DNA of 64,000 nucleotides, from positions 1,965,451 to 2,029,450 of the forward strand of contig NZ_CP100355.1 in the NCBI RefSeq assembly GCF_024204665.1. Direction: 5' to 3'. The notes below the pieces were generated by a model. That model searched no databases. It was given only the letters and a program-made list of their open reading frames with translations, and had not been told where the DNA came from. Positions 8,256 through 17,038 of the stretch are shown here, one piece after another. Numbering within the stretch: position 1 is the first letter of the stretch; each line of letters starts with the position of its first letter. This stretch comes from Natronosalvus rutilus. GTDB lineage: Archaea > Halobacteriota > Halobacteria > Halobacteriales > Natrialbaceae. A program made the position numbers and the translations under genes.

Positions 8256-10676
8256 ATGGACGACCACAGAGACACCTCCGACGAGGGCGAGTCCGAAAGC
8301 GACCACCGCGGTCACGAGCCCTCTGCGGGCCACCGGCGGTCTGGTGAGGATGACCATTCGGACTCCCACGATCACTCGGACGACCAATTAGAGGGCGACC
8401 GAGTAGAACAGTCCATGCTCGAGGATGAAGCCGAAGACGCCGACGAGGCGAGACGCGAGGTCGGCGAGCGAGACGAACACGGTACGGGTCACGGGGATGC
8501 TGACCGACACGGCGAGCACGGCGATGACGGTGGTCACGACGATCACCAGGACGGCCACGGGGGCGGCGGCCACGACCACGGCGGCATGCACGAGGGCCAC
8601 GAGCAAATGTTCCGCCGGCGATTCTTCGTCTCGACGCTGCTTTCGATCCCCGTTCTCCTGTACAGCGAGACCCTGCAATCGTGGCTCGGCTTCTCGGTTC
8701 CGGCGTTTCCCGGAAGCGAGTGGATCAATCCCGTATTCGCAGTGATCGTCTTCGCCTACGGTGGCGTTCCCTTCCTTCGAATGGCCGTGCCCGAACTCGA
8801 GGACCGATCGCCAGGGATGATGACGCTCATCTCGATGGCGATTACCGTCGCGTTCGTCTACAGCCTGGCGAGCGTCGTCTTCCCCACCCAGTCGGCGTTC
8901 TTCTGGGAACTGGTGACGCTGATCGACATCATGTTGCTCGGTCACTGGATCGAGATGCGATCGGTTCGTCGCGCCTCGAGCGCGCTCGACGAGTTAGCGA
9001 AACTGCTCCCGGACACCGCAGAGCGCATCACCGAGGACGGTGACACTGAGGAGGTCCCCGTCAGCGACCTGTCGGAGGGCGACCTCGTACTCGTCCGTCC
9101 CGGGGCGAACGTCCCCGCCGACGGCGTCGTCGAGGGGGGCGACTCGGACGTGAACGAGTCGATGATCACCGGCGAGTCGAAACCGGTTTCGAAGGACCCG
9201 GGCGACGAGGTGATTGGCGGCACGATCAACGGCGACGGGAGCCTTCGCGTTCGGATCAGCGCGACGGGCGAGGAGACGACCCTGGCGGGGATCATGCGTC
9301 TCGTGGAGGAAGCCCAGCAGAGCGAGTCTCGAACACAGATGCTCGCCGACAGGGCAGCGGGCTGGTTGTTCTACGTCGCTCTCGCTTCAGCCGCAGTGAC
9401 CGCCGTCGCCTGGACCGCCGCCATGCAGTTCAACGCCACGGTCATCGAGCGCGTGGTGACCGTCCTGGTGATCGCCTGTCCGCACGCCCTCGGACTCGCC
9501 ATTCCACTCGTCGTCGCGATCAACACGTCCCTCGCCGCGCGCAATGGGATGTTAATCCGGGACCGAATCGCCATGGAACGAGCGCGGGACCTGGATACCA
9601 TCGTCTTCGACAAGACGGGGACGCTCACGGCGGGCGAACAGGGCGTCGTCGACGTCGCGACAGTCGACCGCGTGGACGAGGACGAGGCGCTCGCGCTGGC
9701 CGCCGCCGTCGAGAGCGATTCCGAGCACATGATCGCCCAGGCAATGCGCGAGGCCGCGGCCGACCGCGGTCTGAAGCCACCGAACGTCTCGGACTTCGAA
9801 GCGCTCAAGGGTCGCGGGGTGCGCGCAACCGTCGACGGCGGCGCGCTCTACGTCGGCGGACCGAACCTCTTGTCCTACCTCGAGGCCGAAGTCCCCCCGG
9901 AACTGGCGGAGTTCGCGGATCGGTCCGGAGAAAACGCACGAACGGTCGTCTACCTCGTTCGCGAGGGCAAGCGTGACGGCGACTCGAGCGCCCAGGCGAA
10001 CACAGTGGTAGGTGCCGATCAGGAGCCAGGTATCGACCAGGCAAGACCAATCGCCGCCTTCGCCCTCGCGGACGTGATCCGCGAGGAGAGCTACCGGGTC
10101 GTCGACGCGCTCCACGACCTCGGCATCGAGGTGGCGATGCTGACCGGCGACAGCGAGGACGTCGCCGTGGCCGTCGCAGACGAACTCGGCATTGAGACGG
10201 TCTTCGCCGAGGTGCTGCCCGAGGACAAGGACGAGAAGGTGACCGAACTGCAGGACCAGGACAAACTGGTGGCGATGGTCGGCGACGGCGTCAACGACGC
10301 CCCGGCTCTGACCCGCGCCGACGTCGGGATCGCGATCGGATCGGGAACCGACGTCGCCGTCCAGTCGGCGGACATCGTTCTCGTGCAGAATAACCCGATG
10401 GACGTAGCCCGACTCGTCAAACTGAGCCGCGCGAGTTACCGGAAGATGCAGGAGAACCTCGTCTGGGCGGCGGGGTACAACGTCTTCGCGATTCCGCTCG
10501 CGGCCGGCGTTCTCGCGCCGATTGGGATCCTCCTCTCCCCTGCCATCGGCGCCCTGCTCATGTCGCTCAGCACCGTGATCGTCGCGATTAACGCGCAGTT
10601 ACTCCGGCGAGTGGATCTTTCGATTCCGCAGTTGTCCGGTTTGTCCCCGCCGCAAAAAGCACAACCCACGAGATGA
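8256..10676 (+). CDS. P1B-type (CPH, CopB-like) heavy-metal ATPase
   Basis: This 806-residue heavy-metal exporter has a very His/Asp-rich N-terminal tail (residues 1-118, about 20 His) instead of a Cys-type metal-binding domain. Seen: TGES (305-308, actuator), the intramembrane CPH motif at 408-410, DKTGT with phospho-Asp452, [12 protein letters not shown], and [14 protein letters not shown] marks the P1B-3/CopB group, reported to move Cu or Ag out of the cell. The usual SEHP of the nucleotide-binding domain reads SEHM (His491-Met492). It is divergent from the membrane regulator, and the 7956-8255 gap holds paired GGTACTCG sites (7979-7986, 7992-7999) and the palindrome CTGGTACCAG (8013-8022) but no gene. 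Confidence 0.92.
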   Translation: MDDHRDTSDEGESESDHRGHEPSAGHRRSGEDDHSDSHDHSDDQLEGDRVEQSMLEDEAEDADEARREVGERDEHGTGHGDADRHGEHGDDGGHDDHQDGHGGGGHDHGGMHEGHEQMFRRRFFVSTLLSIPVLLYSETLQSWLGFSVPAFPGSEWINPVFAVIVFAYGGVPFLRMAVPELEDRSPGMMTLISMAITVAFVYSLASVVFPTQSAFFWELVTLIDIMLLGHWIEMRSVRRASSALDELAKLLPDTAERITEDGDTEEVPVSDLSEGDLVLVRPGANVPADGVVEGGDSDVNESMITGESKPVSKDPGDEVIGGTINGDGSLRVRISATGEETTLAGIMRLVEEAQQSESRTQMLADRAAGWLFYVALASAAVTAVAWTAAMQFNATVIERVVTVLVIACPHALGLAIPLVVAINTSLAARNGMLIRDRIAMERARDLDTIVFDKTGTLTAGEQGVVDVATVDRVDEDEALALAAAVESDSEHMIAQAMREAAADRGLKPPNVSDFEALKGRGVRATVDGGALYVGGPNLLSYLEAEVPPELAEFADRSGENARTVVYLVREGKRDGDSSAQANTVVGADQEPGIDQARPIAAFALADVIREESYRVVDALHDLGIEVAMLTGDSEDVAVAVADELGIETVFAEVLPEDKDEKVTELQDQDKLVAMVGDGVNDAPALTRADVGIAIGSGTDVAVQSADIVLVQNNPMDVARLVKLSRASYRKMQENLVWAAGYNVFAIPLAAGVLAPIGILLSPAIGALLMSLSTVIVAINAQLLRRVDLSIPQLSGLSPPQKAQPTR

Positions 10677-10778
10677 GTCTAGCCGGTCTCGTCCGACGTA
10701 CCATCGAGAGACAATTCGAACGCTCTCCTCGAGGTCCCTCGCCTCGAGAGGCTGGCACCGCTCGATCGACGGGAACGC

Positions 10779-10786
10779 CTTTATAT
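10779..10786 (+). promoter_or_regulatory. TATA box for glycerol-1-phosphate dehydrogenase
   Basis: The sequence CTTTATAT lies about 26 nt before the ATG at 10809, with a pyrimidine-rich stretch after it. This spacing would place transcription start at or within a few bases of the ATG, so the message is probably leaderless, which is common in haloarchaea. Confidence 0.6.
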
Positions 10787-10808
10787 CGTTCCCCTCCTCC
10801 TCTCACCT

Positions 10809-11870
10809 ATGTTCGAGAAGTCGACGTGGATCCGCCTCCCGCGGAACGTCGTCGTCGGCCACGACGTCCTCGCCGAGACCGTGAGCGTCGTCGACGACCT
10901 TCACCTCGAGGGGCGGCCGCTGCTCGTCACGAGCCCAACGCCGCGGAAACTCGCGGCCGAACCGATCGCCGCCGACTTCGAGGAGCGCGGTATCGAACCC
11001 GCCATCGTCACCGTCGAGGAGGCGAGTTTCGAGGCCGTAGAGTCGGTCATCGACGCTGCCGAGGAGGTGGATGCCTCGTACCTGATCGGCGTCGGCGGCG
11101 GGAAGGCCATCGACATCGCCAAGATGGCCACCGACCACCTCGACACCGGCTTCCTCTCGGTGCCGACGGCCGCGAGTCACGACGGCATCGTCAGCAACCG
11201 CGGCTCGGTCCCGGACGGCAACACGCGCCACAGCGTCGCCGCCGAACCGCCGCTCGCCGTGGTCGCCGACACCGGGATTCTGGCGAACGCACCCTGGGAA
11301 CTGACGACCGCGGGCTGTGCCGACATCATCTCCAACTACACCGCGGTGATGGACTGGCGACTCGCCCACCGACTCAAGAACGTCGAGTACTCCGAGTATG
11401 CGGCCGCCCTCGCGGAGATGACCGCCGAAATTCTGGTGGGTAACGCCGACATGATCCGCCCCGGCCTCGAGGAGTCCGCCTGGATCGTCACCAAGGCGCT
11501 CATGTCCTCGGGGGTGGCGATGTCCATCGCGAGTTCCTCCCGGCCGGCCAGCGGCGCCGAGCACCTCTTCTCCCACCAGCTGGATCGCCTCGCGCCCGGC
11601 GCAGCCCTCCACGGCCACCAGGTCGGCGTCGGGTCGATCATGACGGCCTACCTGCACGAGGGCGAGTCGGGCATCTGGACGGAGATTCGAGACGCGCTGG
11701 CGAGCATCGACGCGCCGACCACGGCCGCCGATCTCGGCATCGACGACGAAACCGTGATCGAGGCGCTGACGACCTGTCACGCCATCCGCGACCGGTACAC
11801 GATTCTGGGCGACGGGATGGACGAGCGGGCCGCTCGAGAGGTTGCGGTGAAGACGGGCGTTATCGGCTGA
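10809..11870 (+). CDS. egsA: sn-glycerol-1-phosphate dehydrogenase
   Basis: This 353-residue enzyme reduces dihydroxyacetone phosphate to sn-glycerol-1-phosphate, the backbone of archaeal ether lipids, using NAD(P)H in the cytosol. Seen: a leading segment KSTWIRLPRNVVVGHDVL, the dinucleotide loop GVGGGKAIDIAKMAT, and the metal/substrate segment PTAASHDGIVSNRGSV, followed by the conserved LFSHQLDRL and HGHQVGVGSIM (zinc-ligand histidines). All are standard for the iron-alcohol-dehydrogenase-like EgsA/AraM family. Length is as expected. The ATG is fixed by the TATA box just upstream. Confidence 0.93.
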   Translation: MFEKSTWIRLPRNVVVGHDVLAETVSVVDDLHLEGRPLLVTSPTPRKLAAEPIAADFEERGIEPAIVTVEEASFEAVESVIDAAEEVDASYLIGVGGGKAIDIAKMATDHLDTGFLSVPTAASHDGIVSNRGSVPDGNTRHSVAAEPPLAVVADTGILANAPWELTTAGCADIISNYTAVMDWRLAHRLKNVEYSEYAAALAEMTAEILVGNADMIRPGLEESAWIVTKALMSSGVAMSIASSSRPASGAEHLFSHQLDRLAPGAALHGHQVGVGSIMTAYLHEGESGIWTEIRDALASIDAPTTAADLGIDDETVIEALTTCHAIRDRYTILGDGMDERAAREVAVKTGVIG

Positions 11871-11895
11871 ATTGATGTCGCCGGCTGAACGTACA

Positions 11896-12948
11896 TCACC
11901 CGTCGACGCGAACCAGCCCGACGCCGGTGGCCGACACGTACGTCGCGCCGATTCCCCCGAGACCGACGTGTACCCAGTAGGTACACAGCCGGTAGAGCAG
12001 CGCAGCGGCCGTCGCAACGTCGCCCGAGATGGCGGTTGTCGCGACCAGTAGCCCGGCCAGGAACACCTCGACACCGCCCATCCCGCCCGGGAGCGGGACC
12101 ACGGCTGCCACCGTCGACAGCGGCACACAGAGAAGCGCAACCGCGAACGGGGCGTCGACGCCGAGGGCGACTAGCGAGAGGAACAGAGCGAGGGCGTTGA
12201 AGATCCAGCTCGCCAGCGCGACCGTCACCGCCCCCATCAGGACCGACCGATCCGCCGCGATGTCGTCGATCGTCGAGAGGAACCCACGGACGCGGGTTCG
12301 AACGGCAGCGCGCTCGACACCGGGCACTCTGGCCAGCGCCCCCTCGAGCCGAGCGGTAATCTCGAACAGGATCGGCCGCGCGACGCCGCCGCGGGTGACT
12401 GAGACGACCGAGGCGGCGACGAGAACGGCTGCGAACAGCGCCCCCAGGAGGCCGGTCCTCAGACGGTTCGACGGGAGCGACCCGGCGGTCACGCTCGAGG
12501 AGACGTCGATGGAGCCGTTCGCAATTACCCCGACGAGTCCAACGACGGCTACGACGACGGACGTGAGGAAGACGAGTACCTCGGCCACGCTGACGACAGC
12601 GGCGTTGTCCTCGAACGGCGACTCGGACGATCCCGCGAGCAGGTACGCGGTCACGGCGACGCCGACGGACTGTCCCCACGGCACGACGCTCCGGGAGAAG
12701 TACCCTGCCAGGAACGCGCCGACGAACGCGGTTCCGTCGGCCGATCCCTCGATCGGATCGAGCAGTCGGTAAACGATCAGGGCGCGGAGCGCGAGCATCG
12801 TCGCTCCGGCGACCGCACCACCGGTGACGAGAATCGGATTAGCACGACGGATACTCGAGACCACGGCCTCCCAGCCGGCACTGTATACCAGTATCCCCGT
12901 GATCAGGAGTGCGACGGCGAAGCCGGCGACCACCCGTAATCGGCGCAT
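11896..12948 (-). CDS. UPF0104/LPG-synthase-like multi-pass membrane protein
   Basis: This 350-residue protein has about eight hydrophobic helices. It matches the lysylphosphatidylglycerol synthase transmembrane domain family: YFSRSVVPWGQSVG near residues 88-101 and VPLPGGMGGVEVFLAGLL near 290-307 are the family's signature loops. Archaeal members are widespread, and their substrate is unknown; some relatives flip or modify lipids. It converges with egsA (25 nt gap), so it is in its own transcription unit. Confidence 0.83.
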   Translation of the reverse strand: MRRLRVVAGFAVALLITGILVYSAGWEAVVSSIRRANPILVTGGAVAGATMLALRALIVYRLLDPIEGSADGTAFVGAFLAGYFSRSVVPWGQSVGVAVTAYLLAGSSESPFEDNAAVVSVAEVLVFLTSVVVAVVGLVGVIANGSIDVSSSVTAGSLPSNRLRTGLLGALFAAVLVAASVVSVTRGGVARPILFEITARLEGALARVPGVERAAVRTRVRGFLSTIDDIAADRSVLMGAVTVALASWIFNALALFLSLVALGVDAPFAVALLCVPLSTVAAVVPLPGGMGGVEVFLAGLLVATTAISGDVATAAALLYRLCTYWVHVGLGGIGATYVSATGVGLVRVDG

Positions 12949-13049
12949 CTGCCGGGAGCAACGACACTCGTTGACTTGAACGTACTGTCGGGGAACGGAA
13001 CGTTCACTGTTCGGTATTCGGCGCGACCGTCTTGGCCAGTGGACCGCAA

Positions 13050-14900
13050 TCAGACGTGCTCCTCGAGGAACTCGGCGATCGCCGAGTAGGCCTCGATCCG
13101 GTTCTCGAGCTTGCTGAAGCCGTGGCCCTCGTCCTCGAAGATGAGCTTTCGGACGGGGACGCCCTGCTCGCGGGCCTCCTCGACGATCTGTTCGGCCTCG
13201 CCGACGGGCACGCGGGGGTCGTTCTCGCCGTGGAGGACGAACAGCGGCGCCTCGATGGCGTCGACGGTGTTGATCGGGGAGATCGACTCGAGGAACTCGC
13301 GATCCTCGGCCAGCGAGCCGTACTCGGCCTCGCGGAGCTTCCGGCGCCAGTCACCCGTGTTCTCGAGGAAGGTGACGAAGTTGGCGATGCCGACGACGTC
13401 GACCCCGGCGGCCCAGAGCTCCGGATACTCGGTGATCGAGGCCAGTACCATGAACCCGCCGTAGGAGCCGCCCATGGCGACGACGCGGTCGGGGTCGATC
13501 GCTTCGTGGCCGACTAGCCACTCGACGCAAGCCGCGACGTCGGCGACGGAGTCCATCCGCTTTTCGACGTCGTCCAGGCTGGCGTACTCGCTCCCGTACC
13601 CCGAAGAGCCCCGGACGTTGGGTTCGAAGTAGGCGTACCCCCGGTTCAGGAAGTACTGCTTGACGCTCGAGAACGAGGGCCGGCGCTGGCTCTCGGGACC
13701 GCCGTGGATGTCGACGATGACGGGGTAGCCGTCGGCGGCGGTTCCGTTCCCATCCCTTACGTCCTCGAGCGACTCCGCCGACCCCGCCGGGAGCGTCAGG
13801 AATCCGGGCACCTCGAGGCCGTCGAAGCTCTCGACGTGAGCGAGTTCCGAGGACCGGAAGGTCTCGGGCGGGATGCCTGCCGTGGGGGCGAGCGTCCACT
13901 GCTCGCTCTCGCCGGATTCGACGTCGACGACGAAGACGTTCGCGTTGACCGCGTCGCCGGTCGTCGAGCAGGCGAAGACTTCGGCGTCCGGGCCGAAGCT
14001 CACGCCGCCCGAGAGCCCGCCCGGCAGGTCGGGTTCGGGGAACGTCTCGAACGCCGTCGGGTCGCCGGCCGCGAGTTCGCCCGCGGTGAGCTCTGTGTAG
14101 CCCTCGACGTTTCTCGAGTAGACGAATCGGCCGGTCTCGTCGTCCAGGGCGAGGCCGTCGACGTTCCATCTATCTCCCTCGACCATCGTTTCGATCTTGA
14201 GGGTCTCGAGGTCGAGGTAGGCGAGCACGAGCGTGTCGGTCTCCTCGTCGGTCACGAGGTAGAGTCCCTCGCCATCGGGTGCCCAGGAGGCGTTCTGGTA
14301 GCGGACGTCCCCTTCGTGGGGCGTGAGGTGGGCCATCGCTCCAGTCTCGACCTCGAGGCTGTAGAGGTCCTGGTCGAAGTTCGAGTAGGCTTGCGAGACC
14401 AACAGTCGGGAATCGTCGGGACTCCAGCCGCCGACCGTGAGCCAGCCGTCGCCCTCGGCGACGAGCTCGGCGTCATCGCCGATGTCCGCTCGGTTCTGGA
14501 CGTACACGTCGAAGACGCTCTCCTCGCGGCGGTTCGAGGTGAATGCGAATCGTTCGCCGTCGTGGCTCCAGCCGCCCCAGCGGTGTTTCGCCGCAGGCAT
14601 CCCGGTCAGGTTCGTGATCTCGCCCGTCTCGGCGTCGAGTCGGTACAGTTGCGCGCGCTCGTTGCCGCCCTCGTCCATACCGAACGCCAGCTCCGGGCGT
14701 TCGGGCGACCAGGAGGCAAAGGTCACCCGCTCGTCGTAGAACGTTCGCTGTTCGGGCCACGCCTGTGCCTCCTCGAGCGTCCAGACCTGGGGCGTCCCGG
14801 TGGTGTTCATCAGAAATGCCAGTCGGTCGCCCGCCGGGCCGAGGGAGGCGCCGTAGGCGCTTCGAATATTGAGATAGCGCTCGATGTCGTACGTTCCCAT
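13050..14900 (-). CDS. S9-family prolyl oligopeptidase-type serine peptidase
   Basis: This protein has 616 residues. The N-terminal two thirds form a WD40/TolB-like propeller with repeated segments such as FASWSPERPELAF and NASWAPDGEGLYLV. The C-terminal third is an alpha/beta hydrolase: DIHGGPESQ (oxyanion region), then GGSYGGF with nucleophile Ser479, ENDPRVP with Asp561, and DEGHGF with His593. The triad is complete. The family cleaves short peptides or acyl-peptides (acylaminoacyl-peptidase group). There is no signal peptide, so it is cytosolic. Confidence 0.9.
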   Translation of the reverse strand: MGTYDIERYLNIRSAYGASLGPAGDRLAFLMNTTGTPQVWTLEEAQAWPEQRTFYDERVTFASWSPERPELAFGMDEGGNERAQLYRLDAETGEITNLTGMPAAKHRWGGWSHDGERFAFTSNRREESVFDVYVQNRADIGDDAELVAEGDGWLTVGGWSPDDSRLLVSQAYSNFDQDLYSLEVETGAMAHLTPHEGDVRYQNASWAPDGEGLYLVTDEETDTLVLAYLDLETLKIETMVEGDRWNVDGLALDDETGRFVYSRNVEGYTELTAGELAAGDPTAFETFPEPDLPGGLSGGVSFGPDAEVFACSTTGDAVNANVFVVDVESGESEQWTLAPTAGIPPETFRSSELAHVESFDGLEVPGFLTLPAGSAESLEDVRDGNGTAADGYPVIVDIHGGPESQRRPSFSSVKQYFLNRGYAYFEPNVRGSSGYGSEYASLDDVEKRMDSVADVAACVEWLVGHEAIDPDRVVAMGGSYGGFMVLASITEYPELWAAGVDVVGIANFVTFLENTGDWRRKLREAEYGSLAEDREFLESISPINTVDAIEAPLFVLHGENDPRVPVGEAEQIVEEAREQGVPVRKLIFEDEGHGFSKLENRIEAYSAIAEFLEEHV

Positions 14901-15433
14901 GGCTCACCAGTCTCGATTCGAAATGGTAACGGTTTCGACTCGGTCCCTCGAGTGCCAGGACTGACCTGCGTGCTCGGTCCCATCCAGTCCCGGCATTGTG
15001 TCCTCGACGAAACCGGTCAGTCGATGCTTTCCAGGACGAAGGGCACTCAAGCTGGGCCATCGTTGCTCGACCCTATGGGGATAAATTCGTATTACCGGGT
15101 CCACGACTGTTCGCTCGCGGTTCCGGTGTTTTAGTGCTGAACGGGGAGAGTCGAACAGCGTCCGTCGATATGGGTGAAACAGCGAGGTTAGAAACCGTTA
15201 CTCGCACTCGAGATGTGGTGAGACGGCAACCGTCGCTGGCGGCGGTGTTCACCCGTTTCTGTGAATCGATGAGGGCGTGAAATCGTCGTCAAGCAACGAC
15301 GTCGTTCCCGACGAGTGGGGTCCGTCGCTCCGCTGGCTACACAGCGGTTGCAGGGCTCGGGCCGTGAATTAACGGCTGTAACGGTCGCGGTCCCTTTTGA
15401 GAGCGTGTGTTCATCCGAGGTTAGGGGTTAAGA
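14901..15433. other. intergenic region before the sugar operon, candidate operator
   Basis: No convincing gene is seen in these 533 bp. Near the operon start there is an imperfect palindrome CCGTGAATTAACGG (15362-15375), about 59 nt before the first ATG, overlapping two TAACGG direct copies. A perfect 12-bp palindrome AACGACGTCGTT lies at 15295-15306. A weak TATA-like CTTTTGAGA at about 15393-15401 would suit the start at 15434. These could control the eight-gene cluster, but short palindromes arise by chance in GC-rich DNA. Confidence 0.3.
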
Positions 15434-16009
15434 ATGAGAGACAACGAATTGCTGAGCGGATCAACCGAAGGGCTGTCGATTGGATATGAGTACGACGACG
15501 ATACGCGATCGCCGGTCATCGGCGCCGATCCGACGATCAGGGCGGGGTCGATTATCTACGATGACGTCGTGATCGGCGACCGATTCAGCACCGGTCACTA
15601 CGCGCTGATTCGCGAGCGAACCCGAATTGGCGACGACGTACTCGTCGGGACGAACGCGACTATAGACGGGACGTCGACCGTCGGTTCGAACGTGAGCATG
15701 CAGACCGGCGTCTACGTACCTGCGGAGACTACCATCGGAGACCACGTTTTTCTCGGTCCGAACGCCGTCCTGACGAACGATCCCTATCCACTCCGTCGGG
15801 AGGGCGACCTCGAGGGCCCGACTCTCGAGGATCACGTCTCGATCGGGGCGAACGCGACCGTCCTCCCCGGCGTGACCGTCGGGCGAGGCTCGTTCGTCGC
15901 CGCGGGTGCGGTCGTCTCGGCGGACGTCCCCGAGGAGACGCTGGCCGTCGGCGTGCCGGCGAGACACGAACCACTTCCGCCGTCGCTTCGAGGGGGGAAC
16001 GCTGCATGA
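15434..16009 (+). CDS. left-handed beta-helix acyltransferase (WbpD/WlbB-like)
   Basis: This 191-residue protein is built of hexapeptide repeats ([LIV]GxxxxR/N type), for example VVIGDRFSTGHYALIRERTR and TTIGDHVFLGPNAVLTNDPY, ending TLAVGVPARH. This is the trimeric left-handed beta-helix fold of sugar O- and N-acyltransferases. The FLGPNAVLTND motif is close to that of WbpD/WlbB, which acetylate the 3-amino group of UDP-2-acetamido-3-amino uronic acids. Its place next to a Gfo/Idh/MocA oxidoreductase and UDP-sugar dehydrogenases supports that role, though the acyl donor and sugar are inferred. It is the first gene of the operon. Confidence 0.82.
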   Translation: MRDNELLSGSTEGLSIGYEYDDDTRSPVIGADPTIRAGSIIYDDVVIGDRFSTGHYALIRERTRIGDDVLVGTNATIDGTSTVGSNVSMQTGVYVPAETTIGDHVFLGPNAVLTNDPYPLRREGDLEGPTLEDHVSIGANATVLPGVTVGRGSFVAAGAVVSADVPEETLAVGVPARHEPLPPSLRGGNAA

Positions 16010-16048
16010 TCGCCGTCGTCGCGTTCGCCAGGGAGGTGAGCGTCGCGT

Positions 16049-17038
16049 ATGCAAACTGAACGACGGATAGACGTCGGCGTAATCGGCGTCGGCTCGATGG
16101 GGAGACAGCACGCGCGCGTCTACGCCGGGCTGCCGGAAGCGAATCTGGTCGGCGTCTTCGACGTGGACGACGAACGCGCCGCTCGCGTCGCCGGCGAACA
16201 CGGCGCGGCTGCGATGGACCTGGAGTCGCTCCTCGCGTCGGTCGACGCCGCCTCGATCGCCGTCCCGACAGTGCATCACTACGACGTCGCCGTGCAGTGT
16301 CTGGAGGCGGACGTCGCGATGCTCATCGAGAAACCCCTCGTCACGAATCTCGAGGAGGGGCGACGGCTCCGTTCGAGAACGAACCGCGCCGACGTGCCGG
16401 TACAGGTCGGTCACGTCGAACGGTTCAACCCGGCCGTGGTGACGCTCCGCAAGATCGTCGAGGATCTCTCGATCATCAGTATACACACAGAACGGCTCGG
16501 GCCACCGCCGAACCGGCGAATCGACGACAGCGCCGTCCTCGACCTGATGATCCACGATATCGACGTCGTGCTCTCGTTGCTTGACGAGTCGCCGACGAGC
16601 GTCAAGAGCACCGGCGTAAACGACAATCGCCACGCGTCGGCGTTGCTCGAGTTCGACTCCGGGATCATGGCGTCGCTCACCGCCAGTCGACTCACCCAGC
16701 GGAAAGTCCGTCGCCTCACCGTGACCGCCAGGGAGTGTCTCGTCGAACTCGATTACATCGCTCAATCAATCGCGATTCACCGCAACTCGATTCCCAAGTA
16801 CGCTGAACGCGACGGCAACGTTCGATTCCAGCACGAGAGCGTCGTCGAACGGCCGCAGGTGCCGAACGAGGAACCGCTGCGGAACGAACTCGAGGCGTTC
16901 GTCCAGGCCGTCGCGTCGAACGAGACGCCGACCGTGACCATCGACGACGGACTGGCCGCGCTCGAGTTGACCCACCAGATCGAAGCCCAGGCCATGGGCG
17001 ACCGATCTGACCTCGGAGTGAGGGTGGCAGATGACTGA
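16049..17038 (+). CDS. Gfo/Idh/MocA-family oxidoreductase (WbpB-like candidate)
   Basis: This is a 329-residue NAD(P)-dependent sugar oxidoreductase. The N-terminal Rossmann domain begins DVGVIGVGSMGRQHARVY. The EKP motif is seen in AMLIEKPLVTNLEEG, followed by VGHVERFNPAVV and a DLMIHDIDVVLSL segment with the family's HD pair. In WbpA-B-E-D-I pathways the WbpB homologue oxidises C3 of UDP-GlcNAcA before amination. Its position between a WbpD-like acyltransferase and UDP-sugar dehydrogenases fits. It overlaps the next gene by 8 nt. Confidence 0.85.
   Translation: MQTERRIDVGVIGVGSMGRQHARVYAGLPEANLVGVFDVDDERAARVAGEHGAAAMDLESLLASVDAASIAVPTVHHYDVAVQCLEADVAMLIEKPLVTNLEEGRRLRSRTNRADVPVQVGHVERFNPAVVTLRKIVEDLSIISIHTERLGPPPNRRIDDSAVLDLMIHDIDVVLSLLDESPTSVKSTGVNDNRHASALLEFDSGIMASLTASRLTQRKVRRLTVTARECLVELDYIAQSIAIHRNSIPKYAERDGNVRFQHESVVERPQVPNEEPLRNELEAFVQAVASNETPTVTIDDGLAALELTHQIEAQAMGDRSDLGVRVADD

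Noticed and set aside
13704-15134. 476-residue frame opposite the S9 peptidase
   Set aside because: Composition is that of a shadow frame, and the peptidase on the other strand has a full catalytic triad.
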